A program made the translations under genes and the position numbers. The notes under the pieces were generated by a model. It worked only from the letters and a program-made list of their open reading frames with translations. It did no database searches and was not told the DNA's origin. From Chitinophagaceae bacterium (GTDB lineage Bacteria; Bacteroidota; Bacteroidia; Chitinophagales; Chitinophagaceae), in assembly GCA_947446645.1 (NCBI GenBank), contig CANFHA010000020.1, positions 29,042 through 93,041 on the forward strand: 64,000 nt of DNA. The letters run 5' to 3'. Of the stretch, positions 1 through 9,942 are shown piece after piece. Position 1 is the stretch's first letter. The number at the start of each line of letters is the position of its first letter.

Positions 1-1626
1 CAGCCTGAACTCTACACGTATCACCTTATCTTTCTTAAGCTCTTCTACTGTATACTCCATTGTATATGGCTCGTCGGTGCGCTCTACATGCACAAACCAA
101 TACATATCTGCCCGCTTTGGCTTACGGCTGAATATGGAATAAATGATCCTGTCTTCTATCTGGAATGTGTTATTTGCCTTGGTAAGGAATATGGCATGTG
201 TAGCAAACTTTGTAACCCGCTCATCTTTACTAAGATCTTCCAATAGCGGCAGGTACTCCTTCATACTCCCAAAGCTGAGGAAACGGTTGGTGATCTTGCG
301 CGCCCTGTACCAGATATACATGGTAAATATCAGCCCTACTTCAAACACCAGGAAGAACAACCGCTTTAATATCTTCACTGCATTGGTAATAAAGAACGAA
401 GACTCCACGGTGATAAATACGCACATGATCACAACGATCAGCCACAAAGGCCAATGCTTCACATAGCGCATGAAATAATATACCAGCACCGTAGTCATGA
501 GCATTGCAATGGTAATGGAAAAACCATATGCGGCAGTCATGTTTTCTGAAGTCTTGAAATAAAGCACTACGAGTACACAACCTATGCATAGTATCCAGTT
601 AATGCTGGGTATGTATATCTGCCCACGCACGGTAGTCGGGTATTTCACACGCACCTTGGGCCAGAAATTAAGACTAATGGCCTCGCTGATGAGTGTAAAG
701 GACCCACTGATAAGTGCCTGGCTGGCTATAATAGTAGCCGCTGTAGCAACAATGATAGACGGCAGCAGGAACCCATGAGGCACTATGGCAAAGAACGGAT
801 TTACATTCTGAAGGTTTTCTTTGTGCTGCAAAAGTACCCAGGCACCTTGCCCCAGGTAGTTGAGCACCAGCGTGGTCTTTACAAATATCCAGCTTACCTG
901 TATGTTTCTGCGGCCACAGTGCCCGAGATCTGAGTAAAGTGCTTCAGCACCTGTAGTACAGAGGAAAACTGCACCAAGCAGCCAGAACCCTTTGGGATGC
1001 AAAACGAGCAACTTAAACCCATAAACCGGGCTTAGTGCCTTAAATATCTGTGGATAGTGTACTATCTGGTTTAGACCAAGCGCACCCAGCATCAGGAACC
1101 AGATAAACATGATTGGCCCAAAGGCTCCGCCCACCACTTTTGCGCCAAACCGCTGAAAAATGAACAGCAGCACCAAAATTGTAAGGACAAGGGTAATAAC
1201 AAGGTCATTGCCCGGCACTATCATCCCCTCCAGGCCCTTCACACCGTTGAGGCCTTCTATGGCAGAGGTTACCGATATTGGCGGCGTTATTATACCATCG
1301 GCCAGCAGTGTGCCCGCACCTATCATGGCCGGGAACATCAACTTCTTGCCATAACGACGAACAAGAGCATAGAGCGAGAATATACCACCCTCACCCTTAT
1401 TATCAGCCTGCAGGGTGATAAGTATGTACTTAAACGTTGTCTGAAGCGTAAGTGTCCAGAAGACGCAGGATATGGCACCCAGCACCAGCTCTTCAGTAGC
1501 CGCCCCACCTTCTTTCAGTATGGTTTGAAAAGTATATAAGGGGGAGGTACCGATGTCACCAAAAATGATCCCTAATGTAATTAACAGTCCCGCGAATGTA
1601 ACTTTTTTAATATGACCTGAGTCCAT
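1..1626 (-). CDS. kup: Kup-family potassium uptake permease (3' end cut by window)
   Basis: Proton-coupled K+ importer of the inner membrane (KUP/HAK/KT family). The reverse strand reads MDSGHIKKVTFAGLLITLG and then the family signature GDIGTSPLYTFQ. Multiple hydrophobic segments follow, including one with the family-typical GTLLADGIITPPISV, one with TGAEALYSDLGHCG, and one with ATIIASQALISGSFTL. About 541 codons are present; Kup proteins usually run 620-660 residues, so the missing part is the cytoplasmic C-terminal tail. The start ATG (1624-1626) is preceded by a purine-rich GGGGA. The gene reads out of the window at position 1. Family assignment is secure; the cation specificity is inferred from the family. 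Confidence 0.93.
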   Translation of the reverse strand, partial: MDSGHIKKVTFAGLLITLGIIFGDIGTSPLYTFQTILKEGGAATEELVLGAISCVFWTLTLQTTFKYILITLQADNKGEGGIFSLYALVRRYGKKLMFPAMIGAGTLLADGIITPPISVTSAIEGLNGVKGLEGMIVPGNDLVITLVLTILVLLFIFQRFGAKVVGGAFGPIMFIWFLMLGALGLNQIVHYPQIFKALSPVYGFKLLVLHPKGFWLLGAVFLCTTGAEALYSDLGHCGRRNIQVSWIFVKTTLVLNYLGQGAWVLLQHKENLQNVNPFFAIVPHGFLLPSIIVATAATIIASQALISGSFTLISEAISLNFWPKVRVKYPTTVRGQIYIPSINWILCIGCVLVVLYFKTSENMTAAYGFSITIAMLMTTVLVYYFMRYVKHWPLWLIVVIMCVFITVESSFFITNAVKILKRLFFLVFEVGLIFTMYIWYRARKITNRFLSFGSMKEYLPLLEDLSKDERVTKFATHAIFLTKANNTFQIEDRIIYSIFSRKPKRADMYWFVHVERTDEPYTMEYTVEELKKDKVIRVEFRL

Positions 1627-1736
1627 TGTCCCCAAGTATTAGTGTTTGGGTGCGCAAAGTTACAATGGCTTACTGTCTCCACCATTTGCAGACAACCTTT
1701 TCGGCATAAAGATTTTATAAAGACTTCCACCTCTTG

Positions 1737-2651
1737 CTACTCCTGGTAGGCTAACCCCGTCTTCTTGTAGGTTTTGGTGCTTTTGTACGCTGGCTCCATG
1801 ATGCTGCTGCCTGGAGGCGTGCTTCTGCTGCCACTGCGATACATGGGTCCGCCACCCATGCTCATGCCCATACCACCAAATCCTACACTCGGCCTGAATC
1901 CTCCGCCGCGACCGTTTCCTCCGCTAGCCGGCTGACCCTGAGGTCTTTTCATCGCAGTTGTTTCTATGCAAATACTGATCGCTTTCCCTTTGTCTGGCCG
2001 TGCCAGCTGTGGCTTAAAGTAGAACGAGCGGAACGGCACCTTCGCTTCCCACACCAGCTCATTGTCCGCATCAAGGCTCATGCGCACCACTATGCCGCAA
2101 GTATCCGTCTCTGAAATTGGAAACTGCAGGTTACACCCTTTGAAGCCTTGTAACGAATACTCTTTTGCTCCATCCATCGTAGCCCTTACCCGGTCTTCAA
2201 GCTCCATGCGCTGCTTTTGCAGCCAGTCGCTGCCAAGCCCTTGCTGGCCTTGCCCCTGTTCCACTTTCTGGCGAGCAGGCCGCTGATCCTTTTGGCCGGC
2301 GTTCACAGGTATTGGGTAGTTGATTGCAGTTACTTCTTCTTTCTCAGCCGTCCGGTCTATCCATACCGTTAGTCCTTCGTGCAATATCTTCAACTGTGTA
2401 GCTGGGTCGCCGGTCTCTACGGTTATATACAGGTTGTCTTTGTCATTGGATACGGCATAGCCAATCTGTGCCTTCTCATCATAGTCGGGGTATGGCGACG
2501 GCCAGTCTTTGTTACTGCCGTCTATAGTTACCGGGGAAACCTGCCAGGTGCCGGGGAGCCGCTTGCTACCGGAGTGCTTGGAGCTGCTGCAAGATAAAGC
2601 TATACAAACAGAAGCAGTGAATACCGCGAAATTAATAATGCGCCGATACAT
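1737..2651 (-). CDS. Lipoprotein with CBM9/DOMON-like domain
   Basis: A 304-residue exported protein. The N-terminus has a hydrophobic stretch ending in a lipobox-like ALSC (Cys21) followed by a Ser-rich linker, so it is probably a lipoprotein. Residues about 38-230 resemble the carbohydrate-binding/family-9-like fold used in Bacteroidota: IDGSNKDWPSPYPDYDEKAQ near the start, then YAVSNDKDNLYITVET and a late WEAKVPF strand. The last 70 residues are low complexity (Gly, Arg, Ser, Met rich) and end in YKKTGLAYQE. No catalytic motif is visible. The gene stands alone between kup and the divergent AsmA gene. Function is unknown; ligand binding is inferred from the fold only. Confidence 0.7.
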   Translation of the reverse strand: MYRRIINFAVFTASVCIALSCSSSKHSGSKRLPGTWQVSPVTIDGSNKDWPSPYPDYDEKAQIGYAVSNDKDNLYITVETGDPATQLKILHEGLTVWIDRTAEKEEVTAINYPIPVNAGQKDQRPARQKVEQGQGQQGLGSDWLQKQRMELEDRVRATMDGAKEYSLQGFKGCNLQFPISETDTCGIVVRMSLDADNELVWEAKVPFRSFYFKPQLARPDKGKAISICIETTAMKRPQGQPASGGNGRGGGFRPSVGFGGMGMSMGGGPMYRSGSRSTPPGSSIMEPAYKSTKTYKKTGLAYQE

Positions 2652-2764
2652 AGATATAACGAAGAATGGACGAAGTTAATACCAACGTACTCACTTTGAC
2701 CAACATGAAAACTTAAAGTTTAAAACATAACGCGTTCATTTTTCATTATTAAATTCTACAATGT

Positions 2765-2772
2765 TATTTTTG
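2765..2772 (+). promoter_or_regulatory. Possible -7 promoter element (TATTTTTG) for the AsmA gene
   Basis: TATTTTTG matches the Bacteroidota sigma-70 -7 consensus TAnnTTTG and lies 22 bases before the ATG at 2795. No clear TTG -33 box is found at the usual 19-base spacing, so this is a weak call based on one element and position. Confidence 0.35.
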
Positions 2773-2794
2773 CAGCTAAATAATTGATACACTC

Positions 2795-5455
2795 ATGAAT
2801 GTTGGAAAACTGTTCAAACGCTTCTTTATTGTCATCGGCATTATCATTGGCCTGTTCCTGCTTACAGCCATCCTGGTACCTATCTTCTTTAAAGACAAGA
2901 TAATGGCCGTAGTAAAAAAAGAGCTAAACGAGCAGCTTAATGCCAAAACAGACTTTAAGGACGTAAGCCTGTCGCTCTTCCATCATTTCCCGCAGCTGTC
3001 TGTAAGTATTGAGGACCTGAGCATCGTGGGCATTGAATCTTTTAAGAACGATACCCTGCTGTCTGCAAAGAGCGTTGATGTATCTCTGGATCTAATGAAG
3101 GCCATCAATGGTACTTACGACATACTGAATATAGGTCTTGTAACACCACGTATACATGCCCTGGTACACTCAGACGGCAAGGCAAACTGGGATATAACCA
3201 AACCAGCACCACCCACCACTACCACAGCGCCCAGTAAGCCATTTGCTATGAAGCTGCGCAAGTACTCTATTGAAAATGCCTTTATAGAGTATAACGATGA
3301 ACAGGGCAAGATGCACGTGATCATAGAAAAGCTTGACCACAAGGGATCGGGCGACTTCTCCTGCGATGCCTTTACACTCGCTACCACCACCTCGATCGAT
3401 GCCATGACCTTTATTGATGGTAATATCACCTACCTGTACAAAGTAAAAACCTCTGCCGACCTGGACCTGCAGGTGGACAACAAAACCAGCAAGTATACCT
3501 TTAACACTGACAAGATACAGATGAACGGCCTGAAGCTCTCTACCAAAGGCTTTGTGCAGATGCCGGACACCAACAATATGATGATGGACATACAGTTCAG
3601 CACGCCATCCAACGACTTTAAGGATATCCTCTCACTTGTACCGGGCATTTACCAGAGCAATTTCAAAGACATAAAGACTACGGGTAAGCTAACTCTTGCC
3701 GGCTTTGTAAAAGGCACCTATAACAAGAAGCAAATGCCAGCCTACCAGCTGAACCTGGGTATACAGGACGGTTCGTTCCAGTATCCAAGCCTGCCACAGA
3801 AAGTATCTGATATACAGGTGAAGCTGGCAGTTAACAATCCTGATGGGATTACCGACCATACAGTTGTGAACCTTGAAAAGTGTCACCTTGTGCTGGGCAC
3901 ACAACCGTTTGACCTGCGTATGCTGATGAAGACACCCGTGTCTAACCAATGGGTAGATGCAACTGCAAAGGGCACTATAGACCTTTCGCAGATGCAGAAG
4001 TTCATGCAGATGGAGGCAGGTACTAAAATGACCGGTGTTATCGCAGCTGACGTATCGGTGAAGGGCTCTATAGCCGCTGCACAAAAGAAGCAGTTTGACC
4101 AGCTATATGCTGCAGGCACTATTGGCATCAACAACCTCAACTATGCCTCTAAAGACTATCCGGATGGTGTGGCGATAGCCAGCCTGCTGCTCACATTCAA
4201 TCCGAAGAATGTAACCGTATCTAACCTGAAGGGCACCTATATGCAGACCAACTTCAGCGGCGACGGCAGTATCAACAACCTGCTTGGCTACTACCTGCAC
4301 AATGAGGCGCTTAGCGGGGCGTTCAACTTTAACGCCGACAAGGTGGACGTAAATAAGTTTATGGGCCCGCCATCGCCCACGCCTGCTGCAAAAGAGACGC
4401 CATCTACACAGGCCTTCCTGGTGCCTGCTAACTTGGATGTGGAACTGCATGTTAACGTAGGCACCGTGAAGTATGACAACATACTGCTGACCGGCGTGCA
4501 GGGAGCCCTCATCATCCGCAACGAGATCGTGAGCCTGAAGAACCTTACGGGTAAAGCACTGGACGGCACACTGAACATAGACGGTCTCTACTCTACCAAA
4601 TCAGACAAGAAGAACCCCGATATCGCATTTGACTACGACGTAACAAATGTAGACGTGCAGAAGACATATACCACCATAGATATGGTGAAGAAGATGATGC
4701 CTGCAGGCAAGTACGTGAACGGCAAAGTAACATCTAACCTGAGCATGACTGGCAAAATAGGCCCTGATATGTCGCCGGTTATGAACACACTGTCCGGCAA
4801 AGGCACCCTGATGCTGCTGAGTGGCGTGCTTAGTAACTTCCCGGTTACTGACCAGCTAGCCGACAAACTGCACCTCACTCAATTCAAGAGCATTTCGCTC
4901 AAGGATATGAAGCTGTTCTTCTCGTTTGCAAATGGCCGTATGACTGTGGAGCCTTACAAAACCAAGATCGGCGATATAGATGCAGAGATAGCCGGAAGTC
5001 ATGGGTTTGATCAGACCATTAACTACGGCGTAAACCTCTCTGTGCCGCGTACAGCACTGGGCAGTGCAGGCACCAGCATGGTGAACAACCTGGTAAGCCA
5101 GGCAGCCAGCAAGGGTGTAAATGTGAACCCCGGCGACAAAATAAGCCTGGCAGTAAAGATCACCGGAACAACTACCAGCCCCAAAATAGAGACCGACCTG
5201 AAGAACGTAGTAGGCGATGCTGTATCTAATGTAAAGGCCGAAATAAAGAAAGAAGTAGAAAAGAAAGTAGACAGCGTAAAGGCCGTGGTAAGAGATACCG
5301 TAAAAGCCATAAAGACCCAGGCTGTAAATGCTGCCAAAGATGAGCTGCAGAAGCAACTGCTGGGCAATAAAGGCGATACCAGCAAGAAGAAAAATGATGT
5401 ACTGAATAACGCGGCTGATGATGCCAAAAAGAAGCTAAAAGGTCTCTTTAAATAA
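2795..5455 (+). CDS. AsmA-family membrane-anchored protein
   Basis: An 886-residue protein with one N-terminal transmembrane helix (about 9-31) and the AsmA-type N-terminal pattern LNEQLNAKTDFKDVSLSLFH followed by PQLSVSIEDLSIVG. The body (about 40-800) is a long series of short beta strands typical of AsmA/TamB-like bridge proteins. The AsmA C-terminal region lies at about 690-800 with the GxLxxxxGxL-like GKGTLMLLSGVLSNFPVTDQ. The last 80 residues are charged and repetitive in Lys, Val, Asp and Ala (EIKKEVEKKVDSVKAVVRDT) and should form a helical or coiled-coil tail. Family members act in envelope biogenesis or lipid transport; that role is inferred. It ends 2 bases from the convergent hydrolase gene. 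Confidence 0.85.
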   Translation: MNVGKLFKRFFIVIGIIIGLFLLTAILVPIFFKDKIMAVVKKELNEQLNAKTDFKDVSLSLFHHFPQLSVSIEDLSIVGIESFKNDTLLSAKSVDVSLDLMKAINGTYDILNIGLVTPRIHALVHSDGKANWDITKPAPPTTTTAPSKPFAMKLRKYSIENAFIEYNDEQGKMHVIIEKLDHKGSGDFSCDAFTLATTTSIDAMTFIDGNITYLYKVKTSADLDLQVDNKTSKYTFNTDKIQMNGLKLSTKGFVQMPDTNNMMMDIQFSTPSNDFKDILSLVPGIYQSNFKDIKTTGKLTLAGFVKGTYNKKQMPAYQLNLGIQDGSFQYPSLPQKVSDIQVKLAVNNPDGITDHTVVNLEKCHLVLGTQPFDLRMLMKTPVSNQWVDATAKGTIDLSQMQKFMQMEAGTKMTGVIAADVSVKGSIAAAQKKQFDQLYAAGTIGINNLNYASKDYPDGVAIASLLLTFNPKNVTVSNLKGTYMQTNFSGDGSINNLLGYYLHNEALSGAFNFNADKVDVNKFMGPPSPTPAAKETPSTQAFLVPANLDVELHVNVGTVKYDNILLTGVQGALIIRNEIVSLKNLTGKALDGTLNIDGLYSTKSDKKNPDIAFDYDVTNVDVQKTYTTIDMVKKMMPAGKYVNGKVTSNLSMTGKIGPDMSPVMNTLSGKGTLMLLSGVLSNFPVTDQLADKLHLTQFKSISLKDMKLFFSFANGRMTVEPYKTKIGDIDAEIAGSHGFDQTINYGVNLSVPRTALGSAGTSMVNNLVSQAASKGVNVNPGDKISLAVKITGTTTSPKIETDLKNVVGDAVSNVKAEIKKEVEKKVDSVKAVVRDTVKAIKTQAVNAAKDELQKQLLGNKGDTSKKKNDVLNNAADDAKKKLKGLFK

Positions 5456-5457
5456 GG

Positions 5458-6594
5458 CTACATAGCTCTCGCAATTTCTTTCATAAGAGTGGGCCATATA
5501 TTGGCCCCTTCTTTTTTGCCCAGGCGCACTATGATGATGTTCTTCTGTGGGTATACATATATGTACTGCCCTAAAAGGCCATCGGCATAGTAGTCTCCCG
5601 AAATGGAGACTTTGCCGCTTGCATCCCTGTCTGTGGTATGCCACCACTGGTAGGAGTAGAAGCCACCGTTTTTGTTCCTGGCATCTACCGACTTCTTTAC
5701 CCATTTTTCTGATACAATCTGTCTGCCATTCCAGTTGCCATTGTGGAGGTATAGCCTGCCTATTTTGGCAAAGTCTCTGGCGCGTGCATTGAAGCAACAG
5801 AAGCCCTTTATTTCTTTATCCTTCTTACTGTCTATACTCCACGATGCATCGTACTCAGCCCCTATGTACCGCCACACCTTGTCTTCCATATAGTCCGCTA
5901 GCGACTTATGCACTGCCCGCTCTACTATCATGCATAGCAACTGGGTATTCACGCTCTTATATTTAAATCCCTGATCCGGCTCGCTCTCCACACCCAGCTT
6001 TGTAATGTACTTTTTCAGGTTTAGCCCGTAGTAGTACTTGGCAACATCACCAAAAGGATTCACGTACCCTTCATTGAACCTGATGCCCGAGCGCATATTC
6101 AGCAGGTCTTCGATGGTTACTTTCTCAAGACCTGCGTTGGTCAGCTCCGGCAGGTATTTGGTTATCGGCTCATGCACATCCTTTATTGCGCCCTCATCTA
6201 TAGCTATGCCCAGCAGCACAGATACAAAAGACTTGGCCATGGAAAATGATGGCACTATGGATGATTCGGTATAGCCCTGCCCATAGTACTGGTAAAGAAG
6301 GCTGTCGTTGCGAATGATAAGGAACGCTACGGATTTTGTCTTATCTAAAAAGCCCGTGAAATCATACTCCTTCTTTTTTATAGCGATCGACTTAGGTGTC
6401 TTTACTGAATCTGTCGCAGCTTTGGCAGCGAAGAGAAACGGCTTATCCTGCCTGGGTATATCTATTTTGGGAAACTTCTTATAGTCCCGTATATCGGCAA
6501 AGTTGTAAATGAAGAAACGGCCCACATGGCAGGACGAGAACAGCAGGCTGACGCCAGCCAGCAATACACACACATACCTTCCGGATGTTCTCAT
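5458..6594 (-). CDS. Serine hydrolase, beta-lactamase/class C family lipoprotein
   Basis: A 378-residue exported protein of the beta-lactamase-related fold (penicillin-binding, esterase or peptidase activities occur in the family). The N-terminus is hydrophobic and ends at a lipobox-like FSSC (Cys22). The nucleophile motif SxxK is SMAK at residues 118-121, and the second motif is the family-typical YKSVN at 212-216 within FKYKSVNTQLL. The C-terminal part (DYYADGLLGQYIYVYPQKNI) has the usual Gly-rich strand near the active site. An actual beta-lactamase role is not implied; the substrate is unknown. Convergent with the AsmA gene. Confidence 0.85.
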   Translation of the reverse strand: MRTSGRYVCVLLAGVSLLFSSCHVGRFFIYNFADIRDYKKFPKIDIPRQDKPFLFAAKAATDSVKTPKSIAIKKKEYDFTGFLDKTKSVAFLIIRNDSLLYQYYGQGYTESSIVPSFSMAKSFVSVLLGIAIDEGAIKDVHEPITKYLPELTNAGLEKVTIEDLLNMRSGIRFNEGYVNPFGDVAKYYYGLNLKKYITKLGVESEPDQGFKYKSVNTQLLCMIVERAVHKSLADYMEDKVWRYIGAEYDASWSIDSKKDKEIKGFCCFNARARDFAKIGRLYLHNGNWNGRQIVSEKWVKKSVDARNKNGGFYSYQWWHTTDRDASGKVSISGDYYADGLLGQYIYVYPQKNIIIVRLGKKEGANIWPTLMKEIARAM

Positions 6595-6601
6595 TAACTA
6601 T

Positions 6602-6973
6602 TTACAGCTTAAAATGCGGGTTATAAATAATGCCGAAAGCATTGCCCCACGGATCTTTCACAGAGGCAACAACTATGCCGCTGCCTACCTCGGTGGGCTC
6701 TTCCAGCGCCGCAGCGCCGTTTGCCAGCAGCAGTGCATATCCTGCATGCACATCCTGCACGCCCCAGTAGGTTACTACATTCTCGCCTTGGGGTGTGGGC
6801 TCACCTTCTTCTGGCTGCAGGCCCAGCTCGTAGCCGGCCACGTTGAAGCCTACATAAAAAGGCTCATCAAAATACGGCTCTATGCCCAGTACTTTGGTGT
6901 ACCATTCTTTTGCTTTAGTAAGGTCGGCTACTTTGCAGCCAACGGTGCGGAGACCTTGCAGATTTAGTGACAT
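6602..6973 (-). CDS. VOC (glyoxalase/bleomycin-resistance fold) protein
   Basis: A 123-residue protein with two beta-alpha-beta-beta-beta modules of the vicinal oxygen chelate superfamily: RTVGCKVADLTKAKEWYTKV at the start and SVKDPWGNAFGIIYNP at the end. The metal-ligand pattern is only partly visible (E near GYELGL, none certain), so enzymatic activity is not assured. It lies 7 bases downstream of the beta-lactamase-fold gene's upstream end and on the same strand as its neighbours. Substrate unknown. Confidence 0.8.
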   Translation of the reverse strand: MSLNLQGLRTVGCKVADLTKAKEWYTKVLGIEPYFDEPFYVGFNVAGYELGLQPEEGEPTPQGENVVTYWGVQDVHAGYALLLANGAAALEEPTEVGSGIVVASVKDPWGNAFGIIYNPHFKL

Positions 6974-6994
6974 ATATTGTTGCTTTAAATTTCG

Positions 6995-7756
6995 TTAATC
7001 TTCTTCACTCACATATTCTTCTCTTTGCCAATCGCCACCTGTAGCGTCTCTCCATGCCCGCCAACCCAACCCCAGGTCAAAAAGACCGTTGAGCAACGGA
7101 TCGATCTTGGTTATTTGATCGAAGGCTAAAATTTTCCCATCTTCAATTTTCGGATATTGCTCGCTGTGAAACTGCCAGTCACCGTCTTCATTATGATAAA
7201 CAAACAATACAGGAGACCCGTCCAGTACTTCGCGAGTGGTAAACACTGCGGTATCCCTCTCCTCGTAGAATTTAAAATCAGTATTCAGGTCAAGGAGGGG
7301 TTGTTTAAATTTCCAATCAGGATTAAAACCTTTATCCCATGGAAAATGTCTTTGTTTATCCGGCCAAACAATTTGCTGTACAGGAAAATCATCGCCGCCT
7401 TTGTACCATAGCCCGTAACCAAGATAGTCTTTGTAAAAGGCTTTATTAACGGTTAAGAACTGAACATCGTATCCTTCTAAAAAAGCGTCATAATCCTCCC
7501 CTGTTGCAAACTGCTTACCATTCTTTATCAGTTTGCAGGCATCGTTGAGCACTGCGCCCAGAACGCTGTTTTTCAATCCAAAACAAATGATCTCTGGAGC
7601 ACCATAATTTTCATGGAGACCTATGGTATATGCAAAACCAGGCAAATAGTCAGTTTCCAAGACGTAGATGATATGACATCCATATTGTTCAATATCGGAA
7701 GACACCTTTTTTCTAGCCTCATCATTATGATTGTCGTGACTGCATGAACTATCCAT
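6995..7756 (-). CDS. DUF4262 domain protein with a C-terminal accessory module
   Basis: A 253-residue cytoplasmic protein. The N-terminal half (about 10-130) matches the DUF4262 pattern: QYGCHIIYVLETDYLPGFAY, TIGLHENYGAPEIICFGLK, then a predicted alpha/beta core. The C-terminal module (about 165-250) contains DTAVFTTREVLDGSPVLFVY, HNEDGDWQFHSEQ and DPLLNGLFDLGLGWRAWRD, an arrangement often seen appended to DUF4262 or in standalone immunity-like proteins. No signal peptide. Function is unknown for both modules. It ends 21 bases before the VOC gene starts, so the two may be co-transcribed. Confidence 0.75.
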   Translation of the reverse strand: MDSSCSHDNHNDEARKKVSSDIEQYGCHIIYVLETDYLPGFAYTIGLHENYGAPEIICFGLKNSVLGAVLNDACKLIKNGKQFATGEDYDAFLEGYDVQFLTVNKAFYKDYLGYGLWYKGGDDFPVQQIVWPDKQRHFPWDKGFNPDWKFKQPLLDLNTDFKFYEERDTAVFTTREVLDGSPVLFVYHNEDGDWQFHSEQYPKIEDGKILAFDQITKIDPLLNGLFDLGLGWRAWRDATGGDWQREEYVSEED

Positions 7757-7761
7757 AATAA

Positions 7762-9528
7762 CTACTTTTTCTCCAACATCAGCTGTTTAATATATTTTAC
7801 TGGAGCACTACCATAACTCAGGAATTGCTCATGAAATTGCTTGAGGCTGAATTTTGCGCCCATCTTCTTTTTCAGCTCTTCACGAAAATCATAGATCTCG
7901 GTGTAGCCGGTAAAGTAGCAGTCGAGCTGCACCTGGGTTACAGATACACGCTTCCACTTGCCCTCAGCCTCGGCCTGCTGCTGAAAGGCCTCATCCACCA
8001 GTAGTTTCATGGCATCTTCCTTGCTCATATTCCGGGTATGCACACTGTAGTCCAGTATGGTGTTGCAGGTGCTGCGCAGGTTCCATTTATAGTACATCAG
8101 CCACATTTCAGGTGAGGCCTCAGTGGAGTTCACTCCACGGTCGCCATCATAGCCGCTTTCCAGCATCATGCGCTCACCATATACCGCCCAGCCCTCTATC
8201 ATGGCGTTGTTGCCGAATATGGACTTGATGATACTGGGCGACTGGTTGGCATATACCAGCTGCGTATAGTGGCCCGGAATAGCCTCGTGAATGTTGAGTA
8301 TCTGCAGTATGTAGTGGTTGTACTCGCGCAGGTAGCTTTCGGCCTTGTCTTTGTCCCAGCCGCTAAGGCTGCCCACATTGTAGTAGGTGTTGCCGTTCTT
8401 ATCATATGGGCCGGGCGCGCTTATAGATGCACCTGCCACACCTGCCATATAGGCCGGCTCACGGCGTACCACAAGCGGCTTGGAAGGGTCTATGTATATC
8501 AGGTCTTTGTTTTTGATAAATGCAACCAGCTCAGGCATCTGGTGCTCTATCGCCGCCTGGAAGGAATCTGGCTCTGTATGCTTTGCAGAGAGCACATCTA
8601 TCAGCTGCTTAATGGCTACCGATTTATCGGCAGGCAACGCCTTTGCAGCCATATACTTAGGCCATAGCTTTTTTGTGATGTCATACATACTGGCATGCAG
8701 CTCATTTTTGTGCACTATCGCTTTCTTATATATCTGCTCAGCGGTATAGCCTGACTGTATCTCAAATGCGAACTTCTTATCGTACAGCTCCTTGCCCAGC
8801 CTGAAACTGCGCGGGCTGCTATGCGGAAATTTCCCCAGCCACGATGAATACCTTCTTATAGCAGATATTACCTGCGCTGCGCGGTCTTTTATTGCTGCCT
8901 TTTCAGCATCTGGCAACGTAGATTTTTTCAATGCCTCTTCAAGGTCTTCTGAGAATACAGACATGCCGCCTGAGTTCTGCTCCATGCCAAGTTGGGTATG
9001 CTCCTTAGTAGGGTTCTTAATATTCTTTTTAGCCGCCGCATAGTAGTCTTCTACATAGGCCATTCTTGCATAGAAACTGCGTAGGCGTGCGTTGATATCG
9101 GCATAGTCGTTGCCCAGCATATTGGCAAAGCCCTCAGATACATTGTAGCTGGCAGGGTTCCACTCCCAGGCCTTTTCTTCCTTTATACCCCACTCCGCAT
9201 ATTTCAACTGGTTCTCAATAAGGTAGTAGTCTATCTTATTGGCATCAGACAGCCCGGCAATACTGAACTTTTTAAGTGAATCCAGGTTGGCTTTGCAGAA
9301 TGAGAGTTCTTTAGCTCTTGAAGCATCATCCGGCACCACCAGTACAGAGTCATACATGTGATAGCCTACACTGCTTGCCCAGCCCGGATATACCTTCCAC
9401 ATATCCAGCACAAAGTGTTCTTTGTATTGGTCAAAGCGAGTATTCATATCAGGGGCGGGCAGTTTGGCATTGGCATCCATAAAACTGATCAAGGCTATCA
9501 AAATGAAAAATAAAAATCTCTTCTGCAT
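7762..9528 (-). CDS. DUF885 family zinc metallopeptidase-like protein
   Basis: Exported protein of about 588 residues. An upstream in-frame start exists at 9606, but the ATG at 9528 places a clean signal peptide (KRFLFFILIALISFMDANA) at the N-terminus, so I chose it. The zinc motif HEAIPGH at about 414-420 matches the HExxPGH signature of DUF885, with downstream NAMIEGWAVYGERMMLESG supplying the expected Glu. Family members are often annotated as peptidases or as relatives of M2/M3 gluzincins. The C-terminal GAKFSLKQFHEQFLSYGSAP is also typical. It probably acts in the periplasm. Substrate unknown. Confidence 0.88.
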   Translation of the reverse strand: MQKRFLFFILIALISFMDANAKLPAPDMNTRFDQYKEHFVLDMWKVYPGWASSVGYHMYDSVLVVPDDASRAKELSFCKANLDSLKKFSIAGLSDANKIDYYLIENQLKYAEWGIKEEKAWEWNPASYNVSEGFANMLGNDYADINARLRSFYARMAYVEDYYAAAKKNIKNPTKEHTQLGMEQNSGGMSVFSEDLEEALKKSTLPDAEKAAIKDRAAQVISAIRRYSSWLGKFPHSSPRSFRLGKELYDKKFAFEIQSGYTAEQIYKKAIVHKNELHASMYDITKKLWPKYMAAKALPADKSVAIKQLIDVLSAKHTEPDSFQAAIEHQMPELVAFIKNKDLIYIDPSKPLVVRREPAYMAGVAGASISAPGPYDKNGNTYYNVGSLSGWDKDKAESYLREYNHYILQILNIHEAIPGHYTQLVYANQSPSIIKSIFGNNAMIEGWAVYGERMMLESGYDGDRGVNSTEASPEMWLMYYKWNLRSTCNTILDYSVHTRNMSKEDAMKLLVDEAFQQQAEAEGKWKRVSVTQVQLDCYFTGYTEIYDFREELKKKMGAKFSLKQFHEQFLSYGSAPVKYIKQLMLEKK

Positions 9529-9609
9529 ACTTTTTCTATGAGATACAAACATAATCTTTATGACCAATATAGAACTGTGATGGTTGTATTTAAGGGACAC
9601 CTGCATCGG

Positions 9610-9942
9610 TTATCCTTCTCCTATAACAATGATCTTTTCGCCCTTGGTATCTGCTATACGGGCCAGTACCACTAGAATTAACGGGCTAATATGTTTATAA
9701 GTATTTCTGAATACATCCAGTACAATAATTGTACAAGGTAGTGAAGCGATGTTCTGCTGATAGGGGAGGTTCTTATCAACTACTATCCAGCAATCAAAAT
9801 TGTGTTCCTTTAAGAGTTTGAGTAATGCACCATTCTTTACACCGTTCCATTGCATATCACGTACAGTGTATACCTCATGCATCCCCGCCGGGAAAAGTGA
9901 TTTGAATTTTACATCGATATTTTCGTCCAGTAATATTTTCAT
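9610..9942 (-). CDS. DUF5615 PIN-like toxin component
   Basis: A 110-residue protein starting MKILLDENI. It has the acidic pattern of the DUF5615 PIN-like family: D6-E7-N8 at the N-terminus and a second Asp in IVVDKNLPYQQN, consistent with a Mg-dependent RNase fold. Its start overlaps the stop of the DUF433 gene by 4 bases (ATGA), the arrangement usual for DUF433-DUF5615 toxin-antitoxin pairs. Toxicity is inferred from the pairing and was not seen directly. Confidence 0.85.
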   Translation of the reverse strand: MKILLDENIDVKFKSLFPAGMHEVYTVRDMQWNGVKNGALLKLLKEHNFDCWIVVDKNLPYQQNIASLPCTIIVLDVFRNTYKHISPLILVVLARIADTKGEKIIVIGEG